The notes under the pieces: model-generated
What the model was told of the DNA's origin: nothing
Databases searched by the model: none
Seen by the model: the letters and a program-made list of their open reading frames with translations, nothing else
Translations under genes and position numbers: made by a program
Part shown: piece by piece, positions 35,718 to 44,216 of the stretch
Layout of the letters: each line of letters opens with the position of its first letter
Position numbering within the stretch: position 1 is the stretch's first letter
DNA from: Labrys wisconsinensis
GTDB lineage: Bacteria; Pseudomonadota; Alphaproteobacteria; Rhizobiales; Labraceae
Length of the DNA: 64,000 nt
Direction: 5' to 3'
Assembly (NCBI RefSeq): GCF_030814995.1
Contig: NZ_JAUSVX010000015.1
Span: 124,001 to 188,000 of the forward strand

Positions 35718-37391
35718 ATGACGGTCGAGAGTCTGGCGGAACGGAACGCCCGAGGGCGACGCGACGAAGAGGTGGACGCCGTGATCGTCGGTGCCGGCCC
35801 CTCCGGCTCCGTGGCGGCGCTCCACCTGGCGCGCGCCGGCGTTTCCGTGGTCGTGCTCGAGCAGGGCGAATGGCCCGAATACAACGACTACACCGGCGCG
35901 CGGCCGGAACACGAGCTGGTCAGCACCAAGCTCTGGCATCCGAATCCGAACGTGCGCGACAACCCCACCGACTATCCCGTCGATACCTCGACGACGGACA
36001 TCAACCCGCTGATGTTCGCAGGGGTCGGCGGCAGCGCAACGCTCTATGGCGCGCAATGGATGCATTTCCTGCCGTCCGACTTCCGCGTTCGGTCGCTGGA
36101 CGGCGTGGCCGAAGACTGGCCGTTCTCCTACGAGGAACTCTTGCCCCACCAGCTCGAGATCGAGCGCGAAGTCGGCGTCTCCGGCCTCGCCGGCGATCCG
36201 GCCTTTCCGCCGCGCGGCGCATATCCGTTCCCGGCGCTGCCGATCGGCTCCGTGGGCCTGCGCGGCGCGCTCGGCATGGAGAGGATGGGCTGGCACTGGT
36301 GGCCCGGCAGCAACGCCATTCCGTCGGAGAAGTTCGGTGAGCTCAACCCCTGCGTGCGTCGCGGCACCTGCCTTACCGGCTGTCCGGAAGGGGCGAAATC
36401 CACGACCGACCGCTCGCACTGGCCGCTCGCGCTGAAGGCCGGGGCGCGGCTCGTCACCCGCGCCCGCGTCAAGGAGGTCGAGACGAACGATCAAGGCCTG
36501 GCGACCGGCGTCGTCTATATCGATGCGAATGGTCGCGAGCGGCGCCAGCGGGCCAAGGTCGTCATTCTCTGCGCCAACGGCGTCGGCACGCCGCGGCTGC
36601 TGCTGATGTCCGGCGGCGCCAGGCATCCGGACGGATTGGCCAATTCCTCCGGCCTGGTCGGCCGGCGGCTGATGATGCATCCCTTCGCGAGCATCCTGGC
36701 CTCCTACGAGGATCCGCTCGATTCCTGGCGCGGTCCCTTCGGCCAGCAGGTCTATTCGCTCGAATTCTACGAGACGGACGAAAGCCGTGGCTTCGTCCGC
36801 GGCTCGAAATGGAACTGCATGCCGTCCGGAGGGCCGGTCGGCGTCTCCGGCGCGATCGGTTCCAAGGTCTACGTGGCCGAGAAAGGCAGCTTCCAGGATT
36901 TCTGGGGCGCCAATCTGCACGAGAACGTCGCCCGTCGCTTCGGCCATTCGCTGATCTGGGGAATCGTCGGCGAGGACCTGCCGGAGGAGAGCAACCAGGT
37001 GGTCCTCTCGAAGGATCTCGTCGATTCCGATGGCCTGCCGGCTCCGCAGATCATCTACAAGGTGAACGAGAACTCAAACCGCCTGTTGCAGTTCAATATC
37101 GACCGTTGCCTGGAATCCGTGCGGGCGGCCGGTGCCATCGAGACCTTGGTCTCGACGCCCGTGCGCGAATCCGGCTGGCACCTGATCGGGACCACCGTGA
37201 TGGGCGACGATCCGAAGCGTTCGGTCGTCGACCAATGGGGCGCCTGCCACGACGTCCCCAACCTCTACATCATGGACGCATCGACGTTTCCGACTTCGGG
37301 CGCCACCAATCCAACCGCGACGATCATGGCGGTCGCGCTTCGCAACACGCGCCGAATGCTCTCCGAGCGTCGCAACCAGAAGGTGGCCTGA
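35718..37391 (+). CDS. GMC-family FAD-dependent oxidoreductase
   Basis: This 557-residue flavoprotein has an N-terminal ADP-binding fold (AVIVGAGPSGSVAALHLARAG, residues ~20-40). A later cysteine-rich segment (GTCLTGCPEGAKS) and the C-terminal GTTVMGDD and SGATNPTATIMAVALR are GMC hallmarks. Bacterial relatives with this cysteine segment are membrane-linked sugar or polyol dehydrogenases such as gluconate 2-dehydrogenase and fructose dehydrogenase. No signal peptide is seen. GGGAGGAAGACA precedes ATG 35718. The small protein next to it would be its accessory subunit. It probably oxidises the imported sugar or its acid. Confidence 0.87.
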   Translation: MTVESLAERNARGRRDEEVDAVIVGAGPSGSVAALHLARAGVSVVVLEQGEWPEYNDYTGARPEHELVSTKLWHPNPNVRDNPTDYPVDTSTTDINPLMFAGVGGSATLYGAQWMHFLPSDFRVRSLDGVAEDWPFSYEELLPHQLEIEREVGVSGLAGDPAFPPRGAYPFPALPIGSVGLRGALGMERMGWHWWPGSNAIPSEKFGELNPCVRRGTCLTGCPEGAKSTTDRSHWPLALKAGARLVTRARVKEVETNDQGLATGVVYIDANGRERRQRAKVVILCANGVGTPRLLLMSGGARHPDGLANSSGLVGRRLMMHPFASILASYEDPLDSWRGPFGQQVYSLEFYETDESRGFVRGSKWNCMPSGGPVGVSGAIGSKVYVAEKGSFQDFWGANLHENVARRFGHSLIWGIVGEDLPEESNQVVLSKDLVDSDGLPAPQIIYKVNENSNRLLQFNIDRCLESVRAAGAIETLVSTPVRESGWHLIGTTVMGDDPKRSVVDQWGACHDVPNLYIMDASTFPTSGATNPTATIMAVALRNTRRMLSERRNQKVA

Positions 37392-37394
37392 CCC

Positions 37395-37802
37395 ATGACG
37401 GACGAACCGGCCTTCTTCGCCATGGCCGACTTCCTGATCCCGGCGCACGGCCGGATGCCGAGCTTCAGCGACGTCTGCAGCTTCGCCGATGTCGAAAAGT
37501 CGCTCGATTTCCGCGTCGACCTGAAGGAGGGCTTTGCCCGCGGCATCGCCACCGATCTCGGCGACGGGGCGGAGGCCCATCTCGACAGGATCAACAGGCA
37601 AGATGGCGAAGCCTTCAACGCGATCACGACCATCGCCATCGCCACCTACTACATGAGCCCGCGCGTGCGGGACCTGATCGGCTATCCCGGCCAGGAGAAC
37701 GTCCCATACGATTCCCGGGCGACGCAGGTCTATCTGACCGACGGCTCTCTCGGGCGCGTGGTCGCGCGCGGACGCAAGTATCGGCCGACCCCCGGCCTGT
37801 GA
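37395..37802 (+). CDS. Small accessory protein, gluconate 2-dehydrogenase subunit 3-like
   Basis: This 135-residue protein begins 3 bp after the GMC stop. It has TTIAIATYYMSPRVRDLIGYPGQ, a region seen in small subunits that accompany GMC dehydrogenases (gluconate 2-dehydrogenase subunit 3 family). No signal peptide is visible, so export may depend on the partner. The role as partner or chaperone of the GMC enzyme is inferred from position and this motif. Confidence 0.65.
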   Translation: MTDEPAFFAMADFLIPAHGRMPSFSDVCSFADVEKSLDFRVDLKEGFARGIATDLGDGAEAHLDRINRQDGEAFNAITTIAIATYYMSPRVRDLIGYPGQENVPYDSRATQVYLTDGSLGRVVARGRKYRPTPGL

Positions 37803-37837
37803 CCTCGCGAGCAAAAAGAGGAAAGGACCGTCCCGGA

Positions 37838-37990
37838 ATGAGCAAGGATGTCTTCGGCGACATGGACCGCGCGATGAGCCATCTCTCGCCATTCGGCGGC
37901 TTCAAGCAATCGGACCGGCAACGCGAACTCGGCGAGCGGGGGCTTCATCCCCATGCGGAGACGAAGACCGCCGCCGTCGGCTTGCCATAG
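37838..37990 (+). pseudogene. C-terminal remnant of an aldehyde dehydrogenase
   Basis: This 50-codon ORF contains SPFGGFKQSDRQRELGERGL followed by ETKTAAVGLP. It matches the last ~35 residues of aldehyde dehydrogenases (PFGGxKxSGxGRELGxxGLxxYTETK). The catalytic domain is absent, and the 36 bp upstream hold no other ALDH sequence. It is probably a relic left by deletion. A start codon with a possible GGA site remains, so it may still be translated. Confidence 0.7.
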
Positions 37991-38002
37991 GCGAGGCCAA
38001 CG

Positions 38003-38917
38003 ATGTCCTGCTACCAGACCATCGACAGGCGATTTGGCGACCTCATCGATCCCGTCGCCTTCCTCGAAACCATCCATACGGGAAACCGCTGGGCCGAAGG
38101 GCCGGTCTATTTTGCCGATCTCCGCTCGCTGATCTGGAGCGATATTCCCAACGATCGCATGCTGCGCTGGGACGAGGAGAGCGGCACGGTCTCGCTCTTC
38201 CGCGGCCACGTCGCCAATCCGAACGGCAATACCCGCGACCGGGAGGGCCGGCTCGTCACCTGCATGCAGGGCGAGCGTCGCGTGGTCCGCACCGAATGGG
38301 ATGGTTCGATCACCGTCCTCGCCGACTCGTTCGGCGGCAAGCGGCTGAACTCGCCCAACGACGTCGTGGTCAAGTCGGACGGCAGCATCTGGTTCAGCGA
38401 CCCGAACTACGGCATCATCTCCGACTATGTCGGCCGAAAGGGGGTCCAGGAGCAGCCTGGCTGCCGCGTCTACCGCATCGACCCTCGGTCCGGCCGGATC
38501 GCGGTCGTCGCCGACGATTTCTCGATGCCGAACGGCCTCGCCTTCTCGCCCGACGAGAAGCATCTCTACATCTCCGACTCCGGCTTCCTGACCGACCGCA
38601 ATGCCCCTCACCATGTCCGGGTGTTCGACGTGGTGGACGACAAATTGACAAATTCTCGCTTGTTCGCCGAAATCTCGCCCGGAATTCCGGATGGCTTTCG
38701 CGTCGATATCGCCGGCAATCTCTGGATCAGCGCCTGGGACGGCGTTCAGTGCCACACGCCGGACGGTGACTTGATCGGCAAGATCCTGGTGCCGGAAATC
38801 GTCGCTAACGTGGTCTTCGGCGGGCCGCGCCACAACAGGTTGTTCATAACGGCGACGACTTCGGTCTACGCGGTCTTTTTGAATATCCAGGGCTTGAAGT
38901 ACCAGTTCGGTGCCTGA
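38003..38917 (+). CDS. SMP-30/gluconolactonase family protein
   Basis: This 304-residue protein is a six-bladed-propeller lactonase. The metal ligand segments are visible: RWAEGPVYF (Glu), LNSPNDVVVKSDG (Asn) and LYISDSG (Asp). SMP-30 enzymes open sugar lactones to the acid with a divalent metal. The adjacent GMC dehydrogenase would make exactly such a lactone, so the pair likely performs consecutive steps. There is no signal peptide. It is closest in type to classical gluconolactonase, unlike the divergent propellers at 21245-24474. Confidence 0.9.
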   Translation: MSCYQTIDRRFGDLIDPVAFLETIHTGNRWAEGPVYFADLRSLIWSDIPNDRMLRWDEESGTVSLFRGHVANPNGNTRDREGRLVTCMQGERRVVRTEWDGSITVLADSFGGKRLNSPNDVVVKSDGSIWFSDPNYGIISDYVGRKGVQEQPGCRVYRIDPRSGRIAVVADDFSMPNGLAFSPDEKHLYISDSGFLTDRNAPHHVRVFDVVDDKLTNSRLFAEISPGIPDGFRVDIAGNLWISAWDGVQCHTPDGDLIGKILVPEIVANVVFGGPRHNRLFITATTSVYAVFLNIQGLKYQFGA

Positions 38918-38967
38918 AGGCATCACAAGCTGGCGCTCCGCCTCACAGCTGGTCGGACGGGCGAGAG

Positions 38968-39888
38968 TTGGACACGAAGCAGCTTCAGGTCTTCATCGCC
39001 GTCGGGTCGGCCGGCAGCTTTTCCAAAGCTGCCCTCGATCTGAACGTCACGCAGCCGATGATCACCCGCCACATACGCGGACTGGAGGAAGAGCTCGGGG
39101 TCGAGCTCTTCTACCGCAACGGGCGGGGCGTCGTCTTGACCGAAGCCGGCGCTCTTCTCAAGGCCCATGCCGACGAGATCGTCGAGAGGATGCGGCTTGC
39201 GAAGAACGCGGTTTCCAATCTCAAGTCCTCGCCCAAGGGGCGACTCGTGCTCGGCGTGCCGCCTTCGGTCGGCACTGTGCTGACGGTGCCCCTGGTCAAG
39301 AAGATCAAGAACGAGTTCCCGAATGTCGCATTGCAGGTGATCGAGGGGTTCAGCGGACATATCCTTGAATGGCTGATCGCCGGCCGCATCGACGCCGCCG
39401 TGCTCTACAATGCGCCGAGCCATCCTTCCGTGCTGACGGAGCCGCTGGCCGACGATGAACTGTTCCTCATCGGTCCGGTGCTGCCGGAACGCGTCCTTCC
39501 GCCCGGTCCGGTCGGCCTCAATGTCTTCGCGGAACTGCCGATGATCTTGCCCAGCCGGCCGCATGGCTTGAGGCGCCTGATCGACAACATTCTGACGGAG
39601 CGTGGCATCTATCCCCGGATCGAGATGGAGCTGGAGGCCATGCCGTCGACCTTGCTGCTGGTGGAGGAAGGCACCGGCTACACGGTGCTTCCCTATGCAT
39701 CCGTGCATCTTCTGGTCCAGGCCGGACGCTTGGAAGTCTGGCCTTTCGATCCGCCGATCACCCGCAAGTTGATCCTCGCGACATTCTCGCAGCGGCCGAT
39801 GTCTTCCACCTTCCGTCCTCTTTTCCGTACAGTGCGCACCGAGCTCAGAGACATCATCTCGGCGCATATCTGGAAACCGATGACTTGA
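38968..39888 (+). CDS. LysR-type transcriptional regulator
   Basis: This 306-residue LysR has the winged helix DTKQLQVFIAVGSAGSFSKAA and an effector domain beginning near GRLVLGVPPSVG. It is paralogous to the regulator at 14533, sharing VELFYRNGRGVVLTEAG, RPHGLRRLID and the domain order. The start codon is TTG at 38968, with weak upstream purines. It is the last gene of the sugar-import unit and a candidate for the shared 17-bp operator. Confidence 0.88.
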   Translation: MDTKQLQVFIAVGSAGSFSKAALDLNVTQPMITRHIRGLEEELGVELFYRNGRGVVLTEAGALLKAHADEIVERMRLAKNAVSNLKSSPKGRLVLGVPPSVGTVLTVPLVKKIKNEFPNVALQVIEGFSGHILEWLIAGRIDAAVLYNAPSHPSVLTEPLADDELFLIGPVLPERVLPPGPVGLNVFAELPMILPSRPHGLRRLIDNILTERGIYPRIEMELEAMPSTLLLVEEGTGYTVLPYASVHLLVQAGRLEVWPFDPPITRKLILATFSQRPMSSTFRPLFRTVRTELRDIISAHIWKPMT

Positions 39889-39932
39889 AATCGGCACTTG
39901 GAGCGCAGCCGGCTCACGTCGCCTCGTATCCT

Positions 39933-39951
39933 GCAACGGCGAAGTCGTTGC
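39933..39951. terminator. Hairpin between convergent genes
   Basis: GCAACG at 39933-39938 pairs with CGTTGC at 39946-39951. It lies between the convergent LysR and c-di-GMP genes and could act as a two-way terminator; no T-run follows. Confidence 0.35.
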
Positions 39952-39957
39952 GGCCGC

Positions 39958-42378
39958 TCATGGCGACACGGCATAGAGCCTGGCCCGCAGGGCCCGGTCG
40001 GGCTCGTGCACGCCCCGGCGCGCCTCGCCCTCGGTGAGGTGGCGGAACTGCTCGATCCGGGCCGGCCGGCCGAGGAGATAGCCCTGGGCCTCGGTGCACA
40101 TCTCCGCGTTGAGGAAGCGCAGCTCGCCCGGGGTCTCGACGCCCTCCGCCAGCACCGGCAGGCCGAGCCCCTTGCCGAGGCCGAGCACGGCGCGGACGAT
40201 GGTCGCGGCCTGGTCGTTGCTGTCGACCGCCTTGATGAAGGAGCCGTCGATCTTGATCTTGTCGAACGGGAAGGCCCGCAGGTTCGACAGCGAGGAATAG
40301 CCGGTGCCGAAATCGTCCATGGCGATGCGCACGCCGAGCGCCTTGAGCTGGCGCAGCGTCGCCAGGGCGCGATTGAGGTCGCGGATCAGGGCGGTCTCGG
40401 TGATCTCCAGCTCCAGCCGCTGCGGCGTGAGGCCGGTCTCCAGCAGGATCTCGTGCACCACCCGGGCGAAGCCGGCATTGTGGATCTGCACCGGCGAGAC
40501 GTTGACGGCGATGCCGAGCGGCTGCGACCAGCCGGCGGCCTCGCGGCAGGCGGTGCGCAGCACCCATTCGCCGATCGGCAGGATGGTGCCGCTCTCCTCG
40601 GCGATGGGGATGAACAGGCTCGGCGGCACGTCCTCGCCCGCCTCGTTGCGCCAGCGCACCAGGGCCTCGAAGCCGACGGTCTCGCCGCTGTCGACCCGGG
40701 TCTGGGGCTGGTAGACCAGGAACAGGCCCTGGCGCGCCAGAGCCTGCCTGAGCTCGTGCTCGATCATGCGCCGCGCGGTGACCTGGACGCCCATCGCCGC
40801 CTCGAAGAAGCGATAGGTGCAGCGCCCCTCGTTCTTGGCGCGGTAGAGCGCCGTGTCGGCATGGATCAGGAGGCCGGTGCGGTCCGACGCGTCGTCGGGA
40901 TAGAGGGCGATGCCGATGCTGCTCGACACGAAGGCGGAGGTGGTCGAGTGCTCGTTCTCGGCCAGCAGGGCCCCCAGGATGCGCTCGGCCAGCGCGCCGG
41001 CAGCGGCCGGGCCGGCGAGGTCGGGCGCGAGCACGGCGAACTCGTCGCCGCCGAGCCGGGCCATGGTCTCGCCGTCGTGCAGGATCGTGGTGACGCAGGC
41101 CGCCACCCGCTGCAGCAGCTCGTCGCCCGCCGCATGGCCGAACAGGTCGTTGACCTCCTTGAACCGGTCGAGATCGAGGCACAGCACCGCCAGGTGCCGG
41201 CCTGTGCCGCCGGCCGTCTCGATCGCCCGGTCGAGCATCTCGTTGAAGGAGGACCGGTTCGGCAGCCCGGTCAGGGCGTCGTGGTGCGCCAGGAAGTTGA
41301 TGTGCTGCTCGGCTTTCTTGCGCTCGCGCAGGTCCCGCACCGCGATGGCCTGGTGGGGCCGGCCCGCGAAGGTGACCGGCCGCAGGATCAGCTCCACCGG
41401 AATGGCCGAGCCGTCGCGCCGGATGAGCATGGTCTCGACCGCCTGGCCCGGCCGGCCGGGCAGGCGCAGCCGCATGGCGGCGTCGCGGAACCACTCCGAC
41501 AGGGATGTCTCCGACAGGCTGGCCGCGGCCGCCCCGACCAGGGCGGCGAAGCTGTCGTTCACCGTGATGATGGTCTCCTCGCTGCAGACGACCAGGCCCT
41601 CGACCGCGGCGTTGACCAGGCCGCGCATGCGCTCGACCTCGCGCTCGGCATGGTGGCGGTCGACGTCGAGCGCCAGCCCGGCGGCGGCGAAGAGCAGGAT
41701 GGCGAGGCTCGCCACGGCCACGGCGATGGCGAGCCATGCCGGCGGCAGCGCCGATTCCGGCACCGCGATCGTGCCGTCCGGCATGATGGAGACGGCGCCC
41801 ATGGCGGTGAAATGGTGGCCGCAGATCGCCAGCGTGAGCAGGGCGGCGCCGGCGAGCTTCCAGCGCAGCGTGCGGCCGCTCAGGGCGACCTGCAGCGCCG
41901 CGGCGCCGAGGAGCCCGCCGAGCAGGATGGACAGGCCCACCAGCACCGGGTCCCAGGTGATGGTGCCGGCCACGCGGAAGGCCGCCATGCCGGTATAGTG
42001 CATGGCGGCGATGCCCCCGCCGACCGCCGCCCCGCCCAGCGCCGCTGCGGCCGGCAGGCGCTTTGCCAGGGCGATGGCGAAGCCGAGCCCGGTCAGCGCG
42101 ATCGCTGCGCCGAGCGACAGCGCCGTCAGCGGCACGGAATAGCCGCTCGGCAGGCCCGGCGAGAAGGCCAGCATGGCGATGAAATGCGTCGCCCAGATGC
42201 CGAAGCCGCAGGCGGCCGCGGCAACCTGGAGCCAGAGGCGCCCCAGGCGGCCGCCGGACCGGCGCACATGGTGCAGCAGAGTCACCGCCGTGAACGAGGA
42301 CAGGGCGCAGACGAGCGCGGCCAGGGCGACGAGGCGCAGGTCGTGCTGCTCGGTGACGCACGTGAAGACCTTGAACAT
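39958..42378 (-). CDS. MHYT-PAS-GGDEF-EAL bifunctional c-di-GMP protein
   Basis: This 806-residue membrane protein has an N-terminal MHYT sensor (~1-215) with three repeats visible as WATHFIAMLAF, MHYTGMAAF and HHFTAMGAV. A PAS domain follows at ~245-365, then GGDEF (LGGDEFAV intact, near residue 440), then EAL (FEALVRW intact, near 570). MHYT domains are proposed to bind copper and sense gases such as oxygen or NO. The protein could make and degrade c-di-GMP; no clear RxxD inhibitory site precedes GGDEF. ATG 42378 (MFKVFTCVTEQHD) matches the family start; ATG 42381 and GTG 42390 are alternatives. Confidence 0.92.
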   Translation of the reverse strand: MFKVFTCVTEQHDLRLVALAALVCALSSFTAVTLLHHVRRSGGRLGRLWLQVAAAACGFGIWATHFIAMLAFSPGLPSGYSVPLTALSLGAAIALTGLGFAIALAKRLPAAAALGGAAVGGGIAAMHYTGMAAFRVAGTITWDPVLVGLSILLGGLLGAAALQVALSGRTLRWKLAGAALLTLAICGHHFTAMGAVSIMPDGTIAVPESALPPAWLAIAVAVASLAILLFAAAGLALDVDRHHAEREVERMRGLVNAAVEGLVVCSEETIITVNDSFAALVGAAAASLSETSLSEWFRDAAMRLRLPGRPGQAVETMLIRRDGSAIPVELILRPVTFAGRPHQAIAVRDLRERKKAEQHINFLAHHDALTGLPNRSSFNEMLDRAIETAGGTGRHLAVLCLDLDRFKEVNDLFGHAAGDELLQRVAACVTTILHDGETMARLGGDEFAVLAPDLAGPAAAGALAERILGALLAENEHSTTSAFVSSSIGIALYPDDASDRTGLLIHADTALYRAKNEGRCTYRFFEAAMGVQVTARRMIEHELRQALARQGLFLVYQPQTRVDSGETVGFEALVRWRNEAGEDVPPSLFIPIAEESGTILPIGEWVLRTACREAAGWSQPLGIAVNVSPVQIHNAGFARVVHEILLETGLTPQRLELEITETALIRDLNRALATLRQLKALGVRIAMDDFGTGYSSLSNLRAFPFDKIKIDGSFIKAVDSNDQAATIVRAVLGLGKGLGLPVLAEGVETPGELRFLNAEMCTEAQGYLLGRPARIEQFRHLTEGEARRGVHEPDRALRARLYAVSP

Positions 42379-42460
42379 CATTGCCCCCACTTCGGCGTGT
42401 CTTAGCTGGGTGCGCGCAAGCTTGAGTTTCAGGGGGTCTCACTGTCGAGTGGTTAACGCG

Positions 42461-42488
42461 CCGTCCCGCGGCTGCACCGTCCCGCGGC
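42461..42488. repeat. 12-bp direct repeat, two copies
   Basis: CCGTCCCGCGGC occurs at 42461-42472 and again at 42477-42488. It lies in the 190-bp gap between the cyclase stop and the c-di-GMP gene start. Its role is unknown. Confidence 0.4.
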
Positions 42489-42569
42489 CTATTTGCGGCC
42501 ATGGCTAATCAATGGTCACACCGACCGCGCGGATTGTGCGCGCAGGCGGCAAGGCCCCGGCGGCCGGCC

Positions 42570-43271
42570 TCAGACCAGGGCGATCGCCCGCAGCGGCGAG
42601 CCCGAGCCGCCAGCGATCGGCAGGGGCAGGGCGATGAGGGTGCAGAGCGGCGGCAGCAGGCCGAGATTGTTGAAGTTCTCGCCGATCAGGACGCCGGCGC
42701 CGAGCAGGATGCGATGGGCCTCGAAGCCCGTCGACGGCGCCGGGTCGACCGACAGGCAGTCCGACCCGACCGCCCGGACGTCGCGCCGGCGCAGCAGCTG
42801 GGCCGTCTCGGGAGCCAGGCCCGGCCAGTGCGCGCGGAAGGCGGCGGCGTCGGACCACAGCCGGTCCCAGCCGAAATGGAAGAACACGGCATCTTCCGCC
42901 TCGATCGGGCCATGCTGCCGTTCCCAGGCCAGCACCAGCTCGGGCCCGGCGGCGCCGTCCGCTCCGACGGCCCGCCCGTCGATCGTCGCCATCCGGCCGA
43001 AGAAGCGGCCGGGCGGGATGCGGTCGATGGCAAGCCCGTGACGGATGAAATGGGCCGGCGCGTCGAAATGCGTGCCGGTATGCTCGCTGAGGCAGAGCGC
43101 ATGGTTGCAGCTCGCGTCGCCGTTCTCGATCGAGGAGACGGCGCGCTGCTCGAAGCTGGGATGGGTCGGCCAGGTCGGCATGCCCTCGGCGAGGGGATGG
43201 GTGAGGTCGATCTTGCCCGCCGCCGCCAGCGCCTTGCCGAGCCCGGCCCTATCGAACAGGGATGTGTCCAC
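42570..43271 (-). CDS. Cyclase family protein (putative metal-dependent hydrolase)
   Basis: This 233-residue protein has the cyclase-family metal motif HTGTHFDAPAHF and a second conserved segment, GHxxN-like, later on. The family includes kynurenine formamidase and related metal-dependent amidohydrolases. GGGAGGACGCGCC precedes GTG 43271; the reading frame continues upstream but only as a shadow. It lies downstream of gntR on the same strand and may share its regulation. The substrate is unknown. Confidence 0.8.
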   Translation of the reverse strand: MDTSLFDRAGLGKALAAAGKIDLTHPLAEGMPTWPTHPSFEQRAVSSIENGDASCNHALCLSEHTGTHFDAPAHFIRHGLAIDRIPPGRFFGRMATIDGRAVGADGAAGPELVLAWERQHGPIEAEDAVFFHFGWDRLWSDAAAFRAHWPGLAPETAQLLRRRDVRAVGSDCLSVDPAPSTGFEAHRILLGAGVLIGENFNNLGLLPPLCTLIALPLPIAGGSGSPLRAIALV

Positions 43272-43297
43272 GGCGCGTCCTCCCTCGGCAGGCGGTG

Positions 43298-43999
43298 TCA
43301 GACGAACAGGTGCGGCTGGTCGCGCAGCAGCAGCCGCACCGAGCCGAACACCTCCTGCAGATGCGCGCGCATGTGCTCGGCGGCGAGGTCGGGATCGCGG
43401 ATGCGCACGGCCGTGACGATGGCGGCGTGCTGGGCCTGCAGCGTCTCCAGGTGCCCCGGCTCGGGCAGGCTGAGAAAGCGCACCCGGTCGAGCTGGCCCT
43501 TGACGTTGTGGATCACCTTCCACGAGCGCGGCAGCAGCACGCCGTCGCTGAGGAGGTGATGGAAGGCCTCGTCGAGCCGCAGGAAGGCCTCGTGCTCGCC
43601 GGCCTCGATGGCGCGGCGCTGGCGCTGCAGGCTCGCCTCCAGGCGCTCGACCAGGGCGGCGGTGCTCTGCTCGGCTGCGCGGCGCACCACGGCGACCTCC
43701 AGGGCCTCGCGGATGAACTGGGCCTCCATCACCTCCGCCACCCGGATCGGCGCGACGAAGCTGCCGCGCTGGGGCAGGATGTCGACCAGCCCTTCCTCCG
43801 CCAGCTTGATCAGCGCCTCGCGCACCGGCGTGCGGCTGACCCCGAGCTTCAGCGACAGCTCCTTCTCGCTCAGCGCCTCGCTGGGCCTGAGCTGCAGCGT
43901 CAGGATCTCGCGCTTGAGCAGCGCATGCACCTGCACGGCCATCGGCAGCCGCGGGTCGAGCGCGGCGGCGGGCTCGGCGGCCGGTCGGGTCTGGATCAT
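43298..43999 (-). CDS. GntR-family regulator (FCD type)
   Basis: This 233-residue regulator has an N-terminal winged helix (LSEKELSLKLGVSRTPVREALIKLAEEGLV) and a C-terminal FCD-type helical effector domain (REALEVAVVRRAAE, LDEAFHHLL, HAAIVTAV). FCD GntRs bind organic acids and often control uronate or hexonate catabolism. ATG 43999 is preferred over 44014 because GGGGGA lies about 9 nt before it, and because the operator at 44016-44027 would then lie in its leader. It is divergent from the importer at 44217. Confidence 0.88.
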   Translation of the reverse strand: MIQTRPAAEPAAALDPRLPMAVQVHALLKREILTLQLRPSEALSEKELSLKLGVSRTPVREALIKLAEEGLVDILPQRGSFVAPIRVAEVMEAQFIREALEVAVVRRAAEQSTAALVERLEASLQRQRRAIEAGEHEAFLRLDEAFHHLLSDGVLLPRSWKVIHNVKGQLDRVRFLSLPEPGHLETLQAQHAAIVTAVRIRDPDLAAEHMRAHLQEVFGSVRLLLRDQPHLFV

Positions 44000-44015
44000 C
44001 GGTGTTTCCCCCATC

Positions 44016-44138
44016 CTGCCATGGTAGGGCGCGGCGCGCGGCGTGTCGAGTGTCGCGCCCTTTCACCATCCGGCTTGGCGCTTCCTTTGACGCGGCTTCA
44101 GGCGACCTGAAACAGCGTTGACATACTACCATGGTAGT
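44016..44138. promoter_or_regulatory. Two operator copies and a TTGACA promoter element for the divergent GntR locus
   Basis: ACTACCATGGTAGT at 44125-44138 is a perfect 14-bp palindrome. It begins 2 bp after TTGACA at 44118-44123, a perfect -35 box, so bound GntR would block RNA polymerase. CTGCCATGGTAG at 44016-44027 is a near copy just upstream of the gntR start, fitting autoregulation. Confidence 0.65.
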
Positions 44139-44216
44139 GCCATGAATGCAGGGCTCGAGAGCGAGCGGATCGGGCTGCGGCGGCCAACGTCGCGCGCCGT
44201 CAGGGGAGGACATGGC

